Origin: Pseudobacter sp.
GTDB lineage: Bacteria > Bacteroidota > Bacteroidia > Chitinophagales > Chitinophagaceae
Length of the DNA: 64,000 nucleotides
NCBI GenBank assembly: GCA_017849455.1
Contig: JAFIGX010000026.1
Span: 124,001 to 188,000, forward strand
Reading direction: 5' to 3'
Made by a program: the position numbers and the translations under genes
Notes under the pieces: model-generated
Told to the model about the DNA's origin: nothing
Databases searched by the model: none
The model's input: the letters and a program-made list of their open reading frames with translations, nothing else
Shown here: piece by piece, positions 19,690-28,441 of the stretch
Position numbering within the stretch: the stretch's first letter is position 1
Layout of the letters: every line of letters begins with the position of its first letter

Positions 19690-20022
19690 ATGAGAAGAGA
19701 TGTATTCCAGGCAATAGCCGACCCCACCCGCCGGCAGATCATTCACCTGCTGGCCGGAAATGCCCTTACCCTGAATGGCGTGGCAGAGAATTTCGATATC
19801 AGCAGGCCCGCCATTTCAAAACATATCAAGATCCTCACCGAATGCGGCCTTATCACCATCCGGCAGGAAGGACGTGAGCGCATCTGCAAGGCAGAGCTCA
19901 ATAAATTGAAAGAAGTATCTGAATGGGTAACACAATACAGGGCATTCTGGAACCAGAAGCTCGATGCCCTGGAACGGTACCTCGACAGTACGGCGCCTCC
20001 TAAAAAAAGGGCCAAAAAATAA
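19690..20022 (+). CDS. ArsR/SmtB-family winged-helix transcriptional regulator
   Basis: A 110-residue repressor-type protein of the ArsR family: the opening RRDVFQAIADPTRRQIIHLL, the recognition helix in ISRPAISKHIKILTECGLI and the wing (IRQEGRERICKAEL) are textbook. It lacks the Cys residues of metal-sensing ArsR proteins. This subgroup is commonly encoded next to AHSA1/SRPBCC genes, as here, where two such genes follow. The start is the ATG at 19690; the longer frame begins with a TTG inside the -7 box and is excluded. It is probably autoregulated through the palindrome in its own promoter. Confidence 0.9.
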   Translation: MRRDVFQAIADPTRRQIIHLLAGNALTLNGVAENFDISRPAISKHIKILTECGLITIRQEGRERICKAELNKLKEVSEWVTQYRAFWNQKLDALERYLDSTAPPKKRAKK

Positions 20023-20039
20023 TCCAAAAAAAAATAGAT

Positions 20040-20546
20040 ATGGGTACTACCACATCTCAACGCGAAGGAACGGTCACCTCAACGGCAGGTGGCCATATTA
20101 TCCGGTTCGAAAGGTGGCTGCAACACCCGGCCACCAGGGTATGGGAAGCGATCAGCCGGCCGGAGAACCTGGCCCGCTGGCTGGCGGAAGTCAGTGGTCC
20201 CATCCATGAACAGGGATCATTCACCCTGCATTTCGCCATCAGCGATTGCGGGGCCAATTGCCGGGTAACGAAGTTCCGGCCTCCTGACTTGCTCGAATAC
20301 ACCTGGGATTCTCACGATACGCCCCAATCCATGGTGCGCTGGGAAATATTTCCGGAAGGAAGATCTGCCTGCCGCCTCGTGCTTACGCATACCGTTGTAC
20401 AGCTCGACCTCAAAACCGCCAGTTCCTGGCATGTACTGCTCGATCATCTTTCCCTTACCCTCGACGGGGAGCAAACCTCCTTCACCTGGTCGGAAGCAGG
20501 TTGGCAGGAAGTACATGATGACTATGTCCGCAAATACCCGTCCTGA
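20040..20546 (+). CDS. AHSA1/SRPBCC-domain protein 1
   Basis: A 168-residue protein of the SRPBCC (START-like) fold, AHSA1 subgroup, which forms a hydrophobic ligand cavity. The opening block with ATRVWEAISRPENLARWLAE and the later EYTWDSHDTP and VRWEIFPEG strands are characteristic. It lacks the Hsp90 cochaperone N-terminal domain, so it is not a true Aha1. Ligand and role are unknown; in the same gene order elsewhere these proteins are controlled by the ArsR regulator. It starts 17 bases after arsR and is in the same operon. Confidence 0.85.
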   Translation: MGTTTSQREGTVTSTAGGHIIRFERWLQHPATRVWEAISRPENLARWLAEVSGPIHEQGSFTLHFAISDCGANCRVTKFRPPDLLEYTWDSHDTPQSMVRWEIFPEGRSACRLVLTHTVVQLDLKTASSWHVLLDHLSLTLDGEQTSFTWSEAGWQEVHDDYVRKYPS

Positions 20547-20576
20547 CCAGTCATTTCAACCATAAACTGTTCATAT

Positions 20577-21077
20577 ATGAAAAAGTTCAACTGGAAAGAA
20601 TTGGTGCTCCGGGTGCCCATAAAGGTCCCGGCACTGCGGGTCCACACAGCATGGACCTCTCAGGAAGCCCTGGAATCCTGGTTCCTCCGGTCGGCTGTAT
20701 TTACAACGCCGGACGGAAAAAAAAGGGCCCGTGGAGAAACCGTTGGAGCAGGGGACAAATTCACCTGGCACTGGCATGGCCATGGGGATGAGATCGCCGA
20801 CCATAATGAAATGCTCCATAATAACGGAAAGGACCACCTGCAATTTTCCTTTGCCGACCGCTGTACCGTTAACGTTACCGTAAGGGAAGAAAATGGTGAA
20901 ACGATCTGCGAACTGAAACAAAAGATGACCATGGATGAGGAAGACCTGCAACAGTATTTCTATATCGATTGCGGCAAAGGCTGGACCTTTTACCTGGCCA
21001 ACCTCAAATCAGTATTGGAAGGCGGGCACGATTTGCGTAATAAGAACATAGCTATCAAACAGGTGGTGAATGCATAA
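20577..21077 (+). CDS. AHSA1/SRPBCC-domain protein 2
   Basis: A second, divergent SRPBCC-fold protein (166 residues) 30 bases after the first. The VHTAWTSQEALESWFL block is the AHSA1 helix-strand opening, and the middle contains an unusual His-rich stretch (FTWHWHGHGDEIADHNEML) that could bind a metal. The final third (FYIDCGKGWTFYLANLKSVLEG) matches the C-terminal helix of the family. With arsR and the first SRPBCC gene it completes a three-gene operon closed by a strong terminator. The function of this operon is not established. Confidence 0.8.
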   Translation: MKKFNWKELVLRVPIKVPALRVHTAWTSQEALESWFLRSAVFTTPDGKKRARGETVGAGDKFTWHWHGHGDEIADHNEMLHNNGKDHLQFSFADRCTVNVTVREENGETICELKQKMTMDEEDLQQYFYIDCGKGWTFYLANLKSVLEGGHDLRNKNIAIKQVVNA

Positions 21078-21106
21078 TTGATTTACAACAGCCCAGGCAT
21101 TACACA

Positions 21107-21147
21107 GCAGAAGCCCTCTCCGGCCGGAGAGGGCTTCTGCTTTTTTT
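21107..21147 (+). terminator. Intrinsic terminator of the arsR-AHSA1 operon
   Basis: A perfect 34-base palindrome (21107-21140; arm GCAGAAGCCCTCTCCGG) is followed by seven T. It lies 30 bases after the last gene of the operon. Confidence 0.95.
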
Positions 21148-21255
21148 CTGCAGGTATCTGCATGGTTATTTTCAAAGGAAGTTCGTCATTGCTATGCATG
21201 CCGGCATATTGGGCGGCAACTAATCAGCACATTAAAACCCCCTAATTGATTTTCT

Positions 21256-21864
21256 ATGAAAGATGAAAAAAGGCTCCTGCATGATTTCAGTGAAGGCATT
21301 GAACAGGCTGTGAGTCGTGTTCATGAACTCTTTTATATAGAGTTGTATTATTATGCGCTCAACATCGTCCATGATAAATACGAAGCGGAAAATATAGTCA
21401 ATGAGGCGTTTCTTCAAACCTGGAAACAAGGAAAGACCTTCCAATCCCTCCACAACCTGAAATTATACCTGAAAAAGGCAACGGAGAACCACGCTTTCAA
21501 TAGCCTCGACAGGATGAAAAATGAAGCGGTCCACAGAAGTAATTATGAAGTATTTGTGGAAACGGAAATTGATCCGCGGCCTCAAATAGAACTTAAACAA
21601 ATCGTGTTAGCACAAGTTTACCGGCAGATCGAAGAATTACCAGACCAGTGCAGAATCGTATTCAAGTTAGCTTTCCTCGAAGGTTTGAGCAATGAGGAAA
21701 TTGCCCATCGTCTTGACATTAGTGTGAAAACGGTAATGAACCAGAAAAGGATAGCCAGGGATAAACTGAAAAAGAAACTACCTCCCGGCCTGTTTACATC
21801 AGCGATGGTACTATGCGCACAGATCGCTGCCTTACAGATGCTTTGTGAGCGTAGACCAATTTGA
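21256..21864 (+). CDS. ECF RNA polymerase sigma-70 factor, SusC/SusD-linked type
   Basis: A 202-residue sigma factor with region 2 (HELFYIELYYYALNIVHDKY, then AENIVNEAFLQTW) and region 4 (QIEELPDQCRIVFKLAFLEG, then LSNEEIAHRLDISVKTVMNQ). It would direct polymerase to the downstream uptake genes once released by its FecR partner. The last 20 residues are hydrophobic (FTSAMVLCAQIAALQM), a feature of some Bacteroidota ECF factors. It is followed by fecR, susC and susD on the same strand, the standard order for this signal-transduction unit. Confidence 0.92.
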   Translation: MKDEKRLLHDFSEGIEQAVSRVHELFYIELYYYALNIVHDKYEAENIVNEAFLQTWKQGKTFQSLHNLKLYLKKATENHAFNSLDRMKNEAVHRSNYEVFVETEIDPRPQIELKQIVLAQVYRQIEELPDQCRIVFKLAFLEGLSNEEIAHRLDISVKTVMNQKRIARDKLKKKLPPGLFTSAMVLCAQIAALQMLCERRPI

Positions 21865-21916
21865 TCTTACTGCTGCACTTCTTCCAGGAATATACTTATT
21901 CACATTTGCTAAAAAA

Positions 21917-21949
21917 ATCCCTGAAAAAAATAATCAGTTTTTTCGGGAT
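21917..21949 (+). other. Imperfect hairpin in the sigma-fecR gap
   Basis: ATCCCTGAAAAAA and TTTTTTCGGGAT pair with one bulge around a 7-8 base loop in the 150-base leader of fecR. Because the GC part is at the base of the stem, it is not a standard terminator; a leader structure is possible. Confidence 0.35.
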
Positions 21950-22014
21950 ACTCACCGGGACAATTCTCTTGTTCGATTGTTTATTATAATGTCCGGCAAC
22001 CTAACCATCCTTCT

Positions 22015-23316
22015 ATGGCAGATTCGATCAAAAAGATTGGTGACCTTATTGTAAAGTATTTAGGTAACGATCAGGGACTGGATGAAGACGAACAGAACGA
22101 ACTCCTGGACTGGATGAACCAGTCTGAAGAGAATAGGAAAGCATTTGAAGAGCTGACAGACCCCGTGCAGATCAGGGATGAACTCAGAAAACTGGAGGCC
22201 CTCAAAAGGGCATCATGGACAAAGATCAAAGCCGCTATGGACGCCTATAATGTCGAGCATATTCCGATCAGAGTAAAAACAAAAACAAAGCCACTCGTAT
22301 GGTCACGGCTGGCCATTGCGGCAACAGCCTTGCTTATACTCACAGGGGTACTTTATTTCATGCTCAGGGATAAACAGGCATTTCCATCTCAGCAGGCAAC
22401 AACTGAACCTGGTATCGTCACTCCCGGTCAATACAGGGCCATCCTTACCCTGGCAGATCATTCCACGATCACACTGGATGCTTCCCGGAGCGGCCATATC
22501 GCCAGGCAGGGACCCGTTGAGATCTTTAAGGAAGGAGATACCGCCATCAACTACCGTCAATCAACAAATGAAAAACCTGATACTACAAAAAAATCCTGGA
22601 ACACACTTACTACCCCTCGTGGCGGGCACTATATGCTTACCCTGCCCGACGGTAGCAAGGTTTGGCTGAATGCCGACGCTTCCATTACCTACCCGGTCAG
22701 CTTTACAGGCCCCGTCCGTAAAGTGACCCTTCGCGGAGAAGCGTATTTTGAAGTAACGGATCAGGAAGGGCCGAATGGCAGCCCGGCCCCCTTCCTGGTG
22801 GAAACCAATGGAACACTGGTGGAAGTACTGGGCACCCGCTTCAATATCATGGCCTATGATGATGAACCGGTGATCAGGACCACCCTGCTGGAAGGCAGCG
22901 TGAAAGTAAGCCCGGAAGCAGAACTGCCCGAAAGGCGCGATAAACCGCAGCCCTCCTTTATCCTGAAGCCAGGGCAGCAGGCCCAGTTCTACCTGTCCCA
23001 ATCCAATGGACCCACTGGCTCCCGGTTCAGGCAGGTCCTCGTTCAAACGGTGGACCCCACTGAAGTGATCGCCTGGAAGAATGGAAGTTTCCATTTCGTC
23101 AATGCCGAGATGGCCCCGATCATGCGGCAAATAGCGCGATGGTATGATGTGCAGATCGAATACAGGAATGATATTCCGCAAGGAAAGTTCACCGTACTGG
23201 CCACCAGGGATAATAACCTTCCCCTGTTACTGGAATCGTTGAAGAAAACCAGCCGGAACACGATCGATTACACGATTGAAGGAAGAAAGATCACCATCAT
23301 AAATCTCGAAAAGTAA
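22015..23316 (+). CDS. FecR-family anti-sigma factor
   Basis: This 433-residue inner-membrane regulator passes a signal from the outer-membrane receptor to the ECF sigma factor. Residues 1-85 form the cytoplasmic sigma-binding part, a transmembrane helix follows (LAIAATALLILTGVLYFML), and the periplasmic part has the FecR domain (LTTPRGGHYMLTLPDGSKVW, then VTLRGEAYFEV and LGTRFNIMAYDDE) and a C-terminal DUF4974 domain (NAEMAPIMRQIARWYDVQIE). DUF4974 is the part that meets the STN domain of SusC-type receptors. Position between the sigma factor and susC supports a dedicated pair. Confidence 0.93.
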   Translation: MADSIKKIGDLIVKYLGNDQGLDEDEQNELLDWMNQSEENRKAFEELTDPVQIRDELRKLEALKRASWTKIKAAMDAYNVEHIPIRVKTKTKPLVWSRLAIAATALLILTGVLYFMLRDKQAFPSQQATTEPGIVTPGQYRAILTLADHSTITLDASRSGHIARQGPVEIFKEGDTAINYRQSTNEKPDTTKKSWNTLTTPRGGHYMLTLPDGSKVWLNADASITYPVSFTGPVRKVTLRGEAYFEVTDQEGPNGSPAPFLVETNGTLVEVLGTRFNIMAYDDEPVIRTTLLEGSVKVSPEAELPERRDKPQPSFILKPGQQAQFYLSQSNGPTGSRFRQVLVQTVDPTEVIAWKNGSFHFVNAEMAPIMRQIARWYDVQIEYRNDIPQGKFTVLATRDNNLPLLLESLKKTSRNTIDYTIEGRKITIINLEK

Positions 23317-23375
23317 AATAACTGCATTATTTAGAATGATGCCGATTGACCATTAAACCACCTATGTAAGTTAGC

Positions 23376-23395
23376 CCCCGCCCGAAAGGGCGGGG
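23376..23395 (+). other. Strong GC hairpin between fecR and susC
   Basis: CCCCGCCC and GGGCGGGG pair perfectly around a GAAA tetraloop, 15 bases before the susC start. No T run follows, so it is more likely an mRNA-stabilising or attenuation structure that separates regulatory from transport genes. Confidence 0.6.
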
Positions 23396-23410
23396 ATAAA
23401 ACATCTGCGT

Positions 23411-26400
23411 ATGTTGGTTAGTAATCATTCCGGCTCTCATTGGCTGCGTCCCATCCTCCTGATCGTTTGCCTGTTCTTCGGGCAGGTAGTAGCTGCCCAA
23501 ACCGTAACACTGCGCATGAAGGATGCTACCATCCCACAGGTCTTCCTGGAGATCAAGAAACAAACAGGCTACGGTTTCGTGTACAAGGAAGAAGATGTCC
23601 CCAGCATAAGGATCAATATCGAAGTGGATAAGCTGTCTGTGGAAGAGACAGTCCGCATCGTACTGGCCAATATCCCCTGGGAATTCGAAGTGATGAGCAA
23701 TATGGTAGTGCTCTGGGCGAAAGAGGAACACAGGTATATCGAAGACCCTGCTGCCAATACCATCAATGTGAGAGGCCGCGTGATCGATGAACAGGGCATG
23801 GGCATCCCGCATGTGAATATCATCGCAACAGGTTCCCGTATGATCATCCAAACAGATTCCAATGGGAATTTCCTGTTCAGAAAGATCAGGAAGGATGAAC
23901 TGCTGCATCTTACCTGCACAGGATACGAAGAACTTTTCCGCACAGCTTCCTTCCAGGCACATACCATGTTACAGATGAAACCGGTGGTCAAAAAGCTCGA
24001 TGAAGTGCTTATAACAGAGTATAGCCGGGATCAAAGAAGATTGTCTACCGGGAATATCGGCAAGGTATCCGGCAATCAATTGACCAATCAGCCTGTATCC
24101 AATGTACTCGCCGCCCTCGACGGAAGAGTAGCGGGGCTCGATATCGTGCAGACCAACGGTATCAGTGGCAGCGTAGTGAACGCACTTGTGCGCGGCCGGA
24201 GCTCACTGGACCAGCACCTTTCCCGCAACTATCCACTGCTTGTGATCGACGGAGTGCCATTTGAATCAGGCACAGGGCCTGTGAACCTGCTCCCTTCCGC
24301 GGCAGGTTTCGTGGATGCCGGAACAGGACTGAGCGCGATCGGTTGTATCAATATGGCCGATATCGAATCGGTCAGCGTGCTGAAAGATGCCGCCGCCACC
24401 GCCATTTACGGCAGCAGAGGCGCCAATGGGGTGATCCTGATCACTTCCAGGAAAGGGACAGTAGGGCGAATGAGAACTAACATCGATGTATATACGGGAT
24501 TGAGCCGTATCACCAAGTTCATCGATTTCCTTTCCACTCCCCAATACCGGATGATGCGGAGTGAAGGGTTCCGGAATGACCAGTTGCCGGTCAGTCTGCC
24601 CATAGCAGCAGACATAACGGGGCCCGACAGCCTCAGTTATACCGATGTACAAAGACTTCTTGTTGGGCAGGTATCCCGGCAACAGCAGCTCCAGGTCTCG
24701 CTGTCCGGCGGCGACACCCTCTCACAATACCTGTTCACCGTTGGATGGCGCCGTGAGACGAGTATTTTTTCCGCCGGACTGGACAATACCATGACCTCTC
24801 TCCGTTCCATGATCAACCTTCATTCCAGGAACAAAAAATTTAGACTGGTATGGAATACTTATTATGCCAGGGACCATAACAAACTGATCCAGGACGACCT
24901 CACCCGGTTCATCAATCTTCCACCCACTGTAAAATGGCTCGATTCCGCCGGCAACCTCAACTGGCTGCAGCAAGGCATTTCATTCGACCAGCTCAATATC
25001 TCCAACCCCCTGGCTTTGATCCGTAAAAAATATGATTTTCAGAATGATTTCTTTTCCGTCAGTTGCCAGATGCAACTCAATTTCACCAGGCAACTGGTGC
25101 TCAGGTCGACCCTGGGATTCACCAGGTTTGGAAGCGATGAAACAGCGATCAATCCTTCCCGTTCCTTTTCCCCTCTTTCCGGCATATCCGGTTATTCCAA
25201 TTTCGGCAGCTCCATGATCAATAGCCTGGTCGCTGAAACGCAGCTCGAATACATGAGAACATTCGGTATCCTCAGGGGGAGCCTGATGGCCGGTGCAACC
25301 TGGCAGCAAAGATCGGCCCGTGGCATGGTGATAGCGGCCGCGGATTTCAGGAGCGACGAACTTCTTTCCTCATTGCCCGCAGCAGGCACTACCGACGGTG
25401 ACACCAGCAGCAGCATGTACCGCTATGGGGCTGTGTTTGCACGGATGAGCTTCAATGTCCGCGATCAGTATATCCTCGATCTCACTGCACGCCGGGATGG
25501 TTCCAGCCGGTTCGGTCCCGGAAAACAACTGGCCGGTTTCGGATCGGTGAGCGCTGCCTGGATCATTTCACAGGAAAGTTTTTTTCAGCGTATGTTCCCC
25601 TGGGTGAGTTTCCTGAAATACAGGGCCAGTTGGGGCATCACCGGCAATGACCAGATCGGCGACTACAAATATCATGATCTCTGGAACCCTGCTGTTCCAT
25701 ATCAGCGCATGCCGGCCTATCAGCCTGCCAGTCCATCGAACCCCAATTATTCCTGGGAAAGAACAGGCAAGCTGGAACTGGCCATGGAGCTTGGTCTTAT
25801 TCGCAACAAACTCCTGTTCACAGCAGCCTGGTATGATAACCGCAGCAATAACCTCCTCCTGGATGTTCCATTGCCCGATCAGACAGGCTTCCAAAGCATC
25901 ACCAGGAATTTCCCGGCCAGGGTGAGGAATTATGGATTCGAGCTCAGCCTTTACTTCCGCCAGATGGTGGCGCCGCAATTCCAATGGACCCTTGAATTGA
26001 ACGCGACCGTACCGAGGAACAGGCTGGAAGCGTTTCCAGGTTTGGAGCATTCCGTGTACGCGCCGGTATACAGCCTGGGACGGTCGATCGATGCGATCAT
26101 CGGTTATAGATCACTGGGAGTTAGCAAGGACGAAGGGATATATACATTCGAAGATCTCGATAAAGACGGGAAATTCCCTTCTGCGGGCGATTATACCGTT
26201 ATCGGCAAACTCGACCCCGAACTTTATGGCGGTATCCAGAATACATTTGAATACAAAGGCATTTCACTGGGGATATTTTGTTCATTCAGGAAACAGCAGG
26301 GCTGGAACAGCTATGCATTCATGGCCGGCAGTCCACCCGGACTTGCATTCAATCAGCCTGCACGGGTGATCGACCGCTGGCAAATGCCCGGAGATAACGT

Positions 26401-26701
26401 TTCCTTTCAGCGGTATACATCGCAGCCCAATAGCGCTGCGGCGGAAGCTGCCATTTACCAGGGGCGTTCCGATGCGGCCATCAGCGATGCTTCCTATTGG
26501 CGGGTAAGGAATATTGTGCTGGCTTATACCTGTTCTCCGGGGCTTAGCAACAGGCTCCGGCTGGAAAAACTGCAGGTTTACGTGAAAGCTCAAAACCTGT
26601 TTACGTTCACCAGGTATAAGGACGCAGATCCTGAAACACGGAATATGTTCGTGCTCCCACCCTTGAAAACGATCGTAGTGGGCTTTCAGGTGGAATTCTA
26701 A
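23411..26701 (+). CDS. SusC/RagA-family TonB-dependent outer-membrane transporter with STN domain
   Basis: A 1096-residue transporter. After the signal peptide (cut near VVAAQ) comes an STN domain (TVTLRMKDATIPQVFLEIKK, about 35-110) that contacts FecR, then a carboxypeptidase-D-like domain (about 118-195), the SusC plug (VLAALDGRVAGLDIVQTNGI, then SVLKDAAATAIYGSRGANGV), and a long barrel closing with TIVVGFQVEF. The STN domain marks it as a signalling receptor that reports substrate to the sigma/FecR pair. The SusD partner follows 11 bases later. Without enzymes nearby the ligand is unknown; oligosaccharide or peptide are both possible. Confidence 0.95.
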   Translation: MLVSNHSGSHWLRPILLIVCLFFGQVVAAQTVTLRMKDATIPQVFLEIKKQTGYGFVYKEEDVPSIRINIEVDKLSVEETVRIVLANIPWEFEVMSNMVVLWAKEEHRYIEDPAANTINVRGRVIDEQGMGIPHVNIIATGSRMIIQTDSNGNFLFRKIRKDELLHLTCTGYEELFRTASFQAHTMLQMKPVVKKLDEVLITEYSRDQRRLSTGNIGKVSGNQLTNQPVSNVLAALDGRVAGLDIVQTNGISGSVVNALVRGRSSLDQHLSRNYPLLVIDGVPFESGTGPVNLLPSAAGFVDAGTGLSAIGCINMADIESVSVLKDAAATAIYGSRGANGVILITSRKGTVGRMRTNIDVYTGLSRITKFIDFLSTPQYRMMRSEGFRNDQLPVSLPIAADITGPDSLSYTDVQRLLVGQVSRQQQLQVSLSGGDTLSQYLFTVGWRRETSIFSAGLDNTMTSLRSMINLHSRNKKFRLVWNTYYARDHNKLIQDDLTRFINLPPTVKWLDSAGNLNWLQQGISFDQLNISNPLALIRKKYDFQNDFFSVSCQMQLNFTRQLVLRSTLGFTRFGSDETAINPSRSFSPLSGISGYSNFGSSMINSLVAETQLEYMRTFGILRGSLMAGATWQQRSARGMVIAAADFRSDELLSSLPAAGTTDGDTSSSMYRYGAVFARMSFNVRDQYILDLTARRDGSSRFGPGKQLAGFGSVSAAWIISQESFFQRMFPWVSFLKYRASWGITGNDQIGDYKYHDLWNPAVPYQRMPAYQPASPSNPNYSWERTGKLELAMELGLIRNKLLFTAAWYDNRSNNLLLDVPLPDQTGFQSITRNFPARVRNYGFELSLYFRQMVAPQFQWTLELNATVPRNRLEAFPGLEHSVYAPVYSLGRSIDAIIGYRSLGVSKDEGIYTFEDLDKDGKFPSAGDYTVIGKLDPELYGGIQNTFEYKGISLGIFCSFRKQQGWNSYAFMAGSPPGLAFNQPARVIDRWQMPGDNVSFQRYTSQPNSAAAEAAIYQGRSDAAISDASYWRVRNIVLAYTCSPGLSNRLRLEKLQVYVKAQNLFTFTRYKDADPETRNMFVLPPLKTIVVGFQVEF

Positions 26702-26712
26702 CAATCATCGAT

Positions 26713-28110
26713 ATGGCGTTGAAAAAAAAGTATACGGGTCTATGGACCTCCCTGTGGTATATACTGATATTCCTGAGCCTGGCTTCGTGCAGGAAACTAC
26801 TGGAAGTCCCTGATCCGAAGAACGGCATCCCCCGTTCAGCGGTCTTTGCCAATGACCAGGAAGCGGAAGCCGCGGCCAGGGGGCTGTACAGCCAGATGAC
26901 TGCAAACAGCTATTGGATCACGAATGGGGGCGCTACTTTGTACGGCGGATTGTCGGCCGATGAATTGTACAATTATTTCTCCAATAAAATGTACGATGAC
27001 TTCAGGACGAACTCGCTGAAAGCAGACGACAACATGGGTGTGGCCACCCACTGCTGGTATGCTGCCTACAGGAATATCTACCATGCCAATAATGTGCTCG
27101 ATGGGGTAGCTGCATCGAAAAAGATCACAGGGACCATGAAAGCAAGGATCAGGGGAGAAATGCTGGTTGTACGGGCCCTGCATTATTTCTACCTGGTGAA
27201 TTTATTTGGAGATGTGCCGCTGGTATTGAGCCCGGCCTTTGAAGACAATGAGCAAATGCCGAGAACCTCTACGGCCGTGATCTACCGGCAATTGATAAGC
27301 GACCTGGAAGAAGCCGCACAATTGCTGCCGGACCAATACCCGACGGCCGGGAGGGTGAGGCCCAACCGGTTCACGGCTTATGCGTTGCTGGCCAGGATCT
27401 ATCTCTACACGGAAGAATGGGCAAAAGCAGAATCGGCGGCCGATATGGTGATCGGTTCAGGGACCTATCACCTCGAGCCCGATCTCCGGAACGTGTTCCT
27501 GCGTGATAGTGAGGAAGCGATCTGGCAACTGATGCCGGGGTCGGGGAGTGATTACAATACGGCAGAAGGGTTGGTGCTCCTGCCGGCCGATTCATCGTCC
27601 ATTCCGGAATTTCCTGTCACGGATTCATTATTGAAGGCATTCGGGCCGGGAGATCAGCGGAAGCAGGTATGGATAGGAGTTAGTGTGTGCATGGGCGACA
27701 GTATTTACTATCCGGCCAAATACAAGATCAGGAACGGTATGCCTGATCGTGAATATTATGTAGTGCTCCGCCTGGCCGAAACAATGCTGATCAGGGCGGA
27801 AGCAAGGGCCATGCAGGATAAGCTGGATGCGGCACTGGAAGATCTTGCGATCATTCGTCGCCGTGCCGGACTGCCTGCTGCGAATGCGGGCGAGCGGCAG
27901 TCGCTACTGGAGGCCATCCTCCGGGAAAGAAGGGTGGAATTAATGGCAGAATGGGGGCATCGCTGGCTCGATCTGAAAAGAACGAAGCAGGCAAGTGCTG
28001 TGCTTGGAGCGATGAAAGCTCCGGGCTGGCAAACTACTGATACTTTGTATCCCATTCCGGCGGGCCAGATCCGGTTAAATCCATTCCTGGTACAAAATCC
28101 GGGCTATTGA
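26713..28110 (+). CDS. SusD/RagB-family substrate-binding lipoprotein
   Basis: A 465-residue surface lipoprotein that forms the lid of the SusC transporter. The signal peptide ends in the lipobox LASC (Cys near residue 26). Helical TPR-like repeats typical of SusD follow, with the ARIRGEMLVVRALHYFYLVN and LFGDVPLV blocks and the C-terminal ERRVELMAEWGHRWLDLKRT motif. It is shorter than polysaccharide-binding SusDs (about 520-550), in the range of compact members. Translation is likely coupled to susC. The next gene is convergent. Confidence 0.93.
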   Translation: MALKKKYTGLWTSLWYILIFLSLASCRKLLEVPDPKNGIPRSAVFANDQEAEAAARGLYSQMTANSYWITNGGATLYGGLSADELYNYFSNKMYDDFRTNSLKADDNMGVATHCWYAAYRNIYHANNVLDGVAASKKITGTMKARIRGEMLVVRALHYFYLVNLFGDVPLVLSPAFEDNEQMPRTSTAVIYRQLISDLEEAAQLLPDQYPTAGRVRPNRFTAYALLARIYLYTEEWAKAESAADMVIGSGTYHLEPDLRNVFLRDSEEAIWQLMPGSGSDYNTAEGLVLLPADSSSIPEFPVTDSLLKAFGPGDQRKQVWIGVSVCMGDSIYYPAKYKIRNGMPDREYYVVLRLAETMLIRAEARAMQDKLDAALEDLAIIRRRAGLPAANAGERQSLLEAILRERRVELMAEWGHRWLDLKRTKQASAVLGAMKAPGWQTTDTLYPIPAGQIRLNPFLVQNPGY

Positions 28111-28117
28111 CAGCAGA

Positions 28118-28441
28118 TCATTGGGGTGGGGGTTTCAATGTCCTGATCTGGCTGGTCTGGTAACTGGGAAAATAGGTGATGGGATCGCGGAAACCCCGGA
28201 GGCAGTCGACGGAGAACCCGAAACAGCCATCATTGTTCTCTGCATAGGTGATGGTCTGCTTGCTCATAAAGGCGAGCGAAGATGCCGTCATTTCACCGAA
28301 TGGGCCTACCCGGTACCACCAGTAGGTGAGGTCCTTGTTCTCTTCATTCAGGCTGCTGGCCTTCTTTTCCATCTGGCGGGTGAACGCGCTCATGGCAATG
28401 GCCAGCACCACGGCTATGAGGCCGGTTGCATACTTTTTCAT
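28118..28441 (-). CDS. Small exported protein, unknown function (DUF6520-like)
   Basis: A 107-residue protein with a clear signal peptide (MKKYATGLIAVVLAIAMSAF) followed by a short soluble part with two Cys (DGCFGFSVDCLRGF). Small exported proteins with this look, often called DUF6520, are numerous in Chitinophagaceae; I infer membership from style and size, not from a diagnostic motif. The start at 28441 is preferred over the longer frame to 28531 because the signal peptide begins there. It converges on susD and ends seven bases from it. A palindrome lies 50-80 bases upstream. Confidence 0.6.
   Translation of the reverse strand: MKKYATGLIAVVLAIAMSAFTRQMEKKASSLNEENKDLTYWWYRVGPFGEMTASSLAFMSKQTITYAENNDGCFGFSVDCLRGFRDPITYFPSYQTSQIRTLKPPPQ

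Noticed and set aside
21845..22054. 69-codon frame between the sigma factor and fecR
   Set aside because: It overlaps both genes in another frame and has no start signal or motif.
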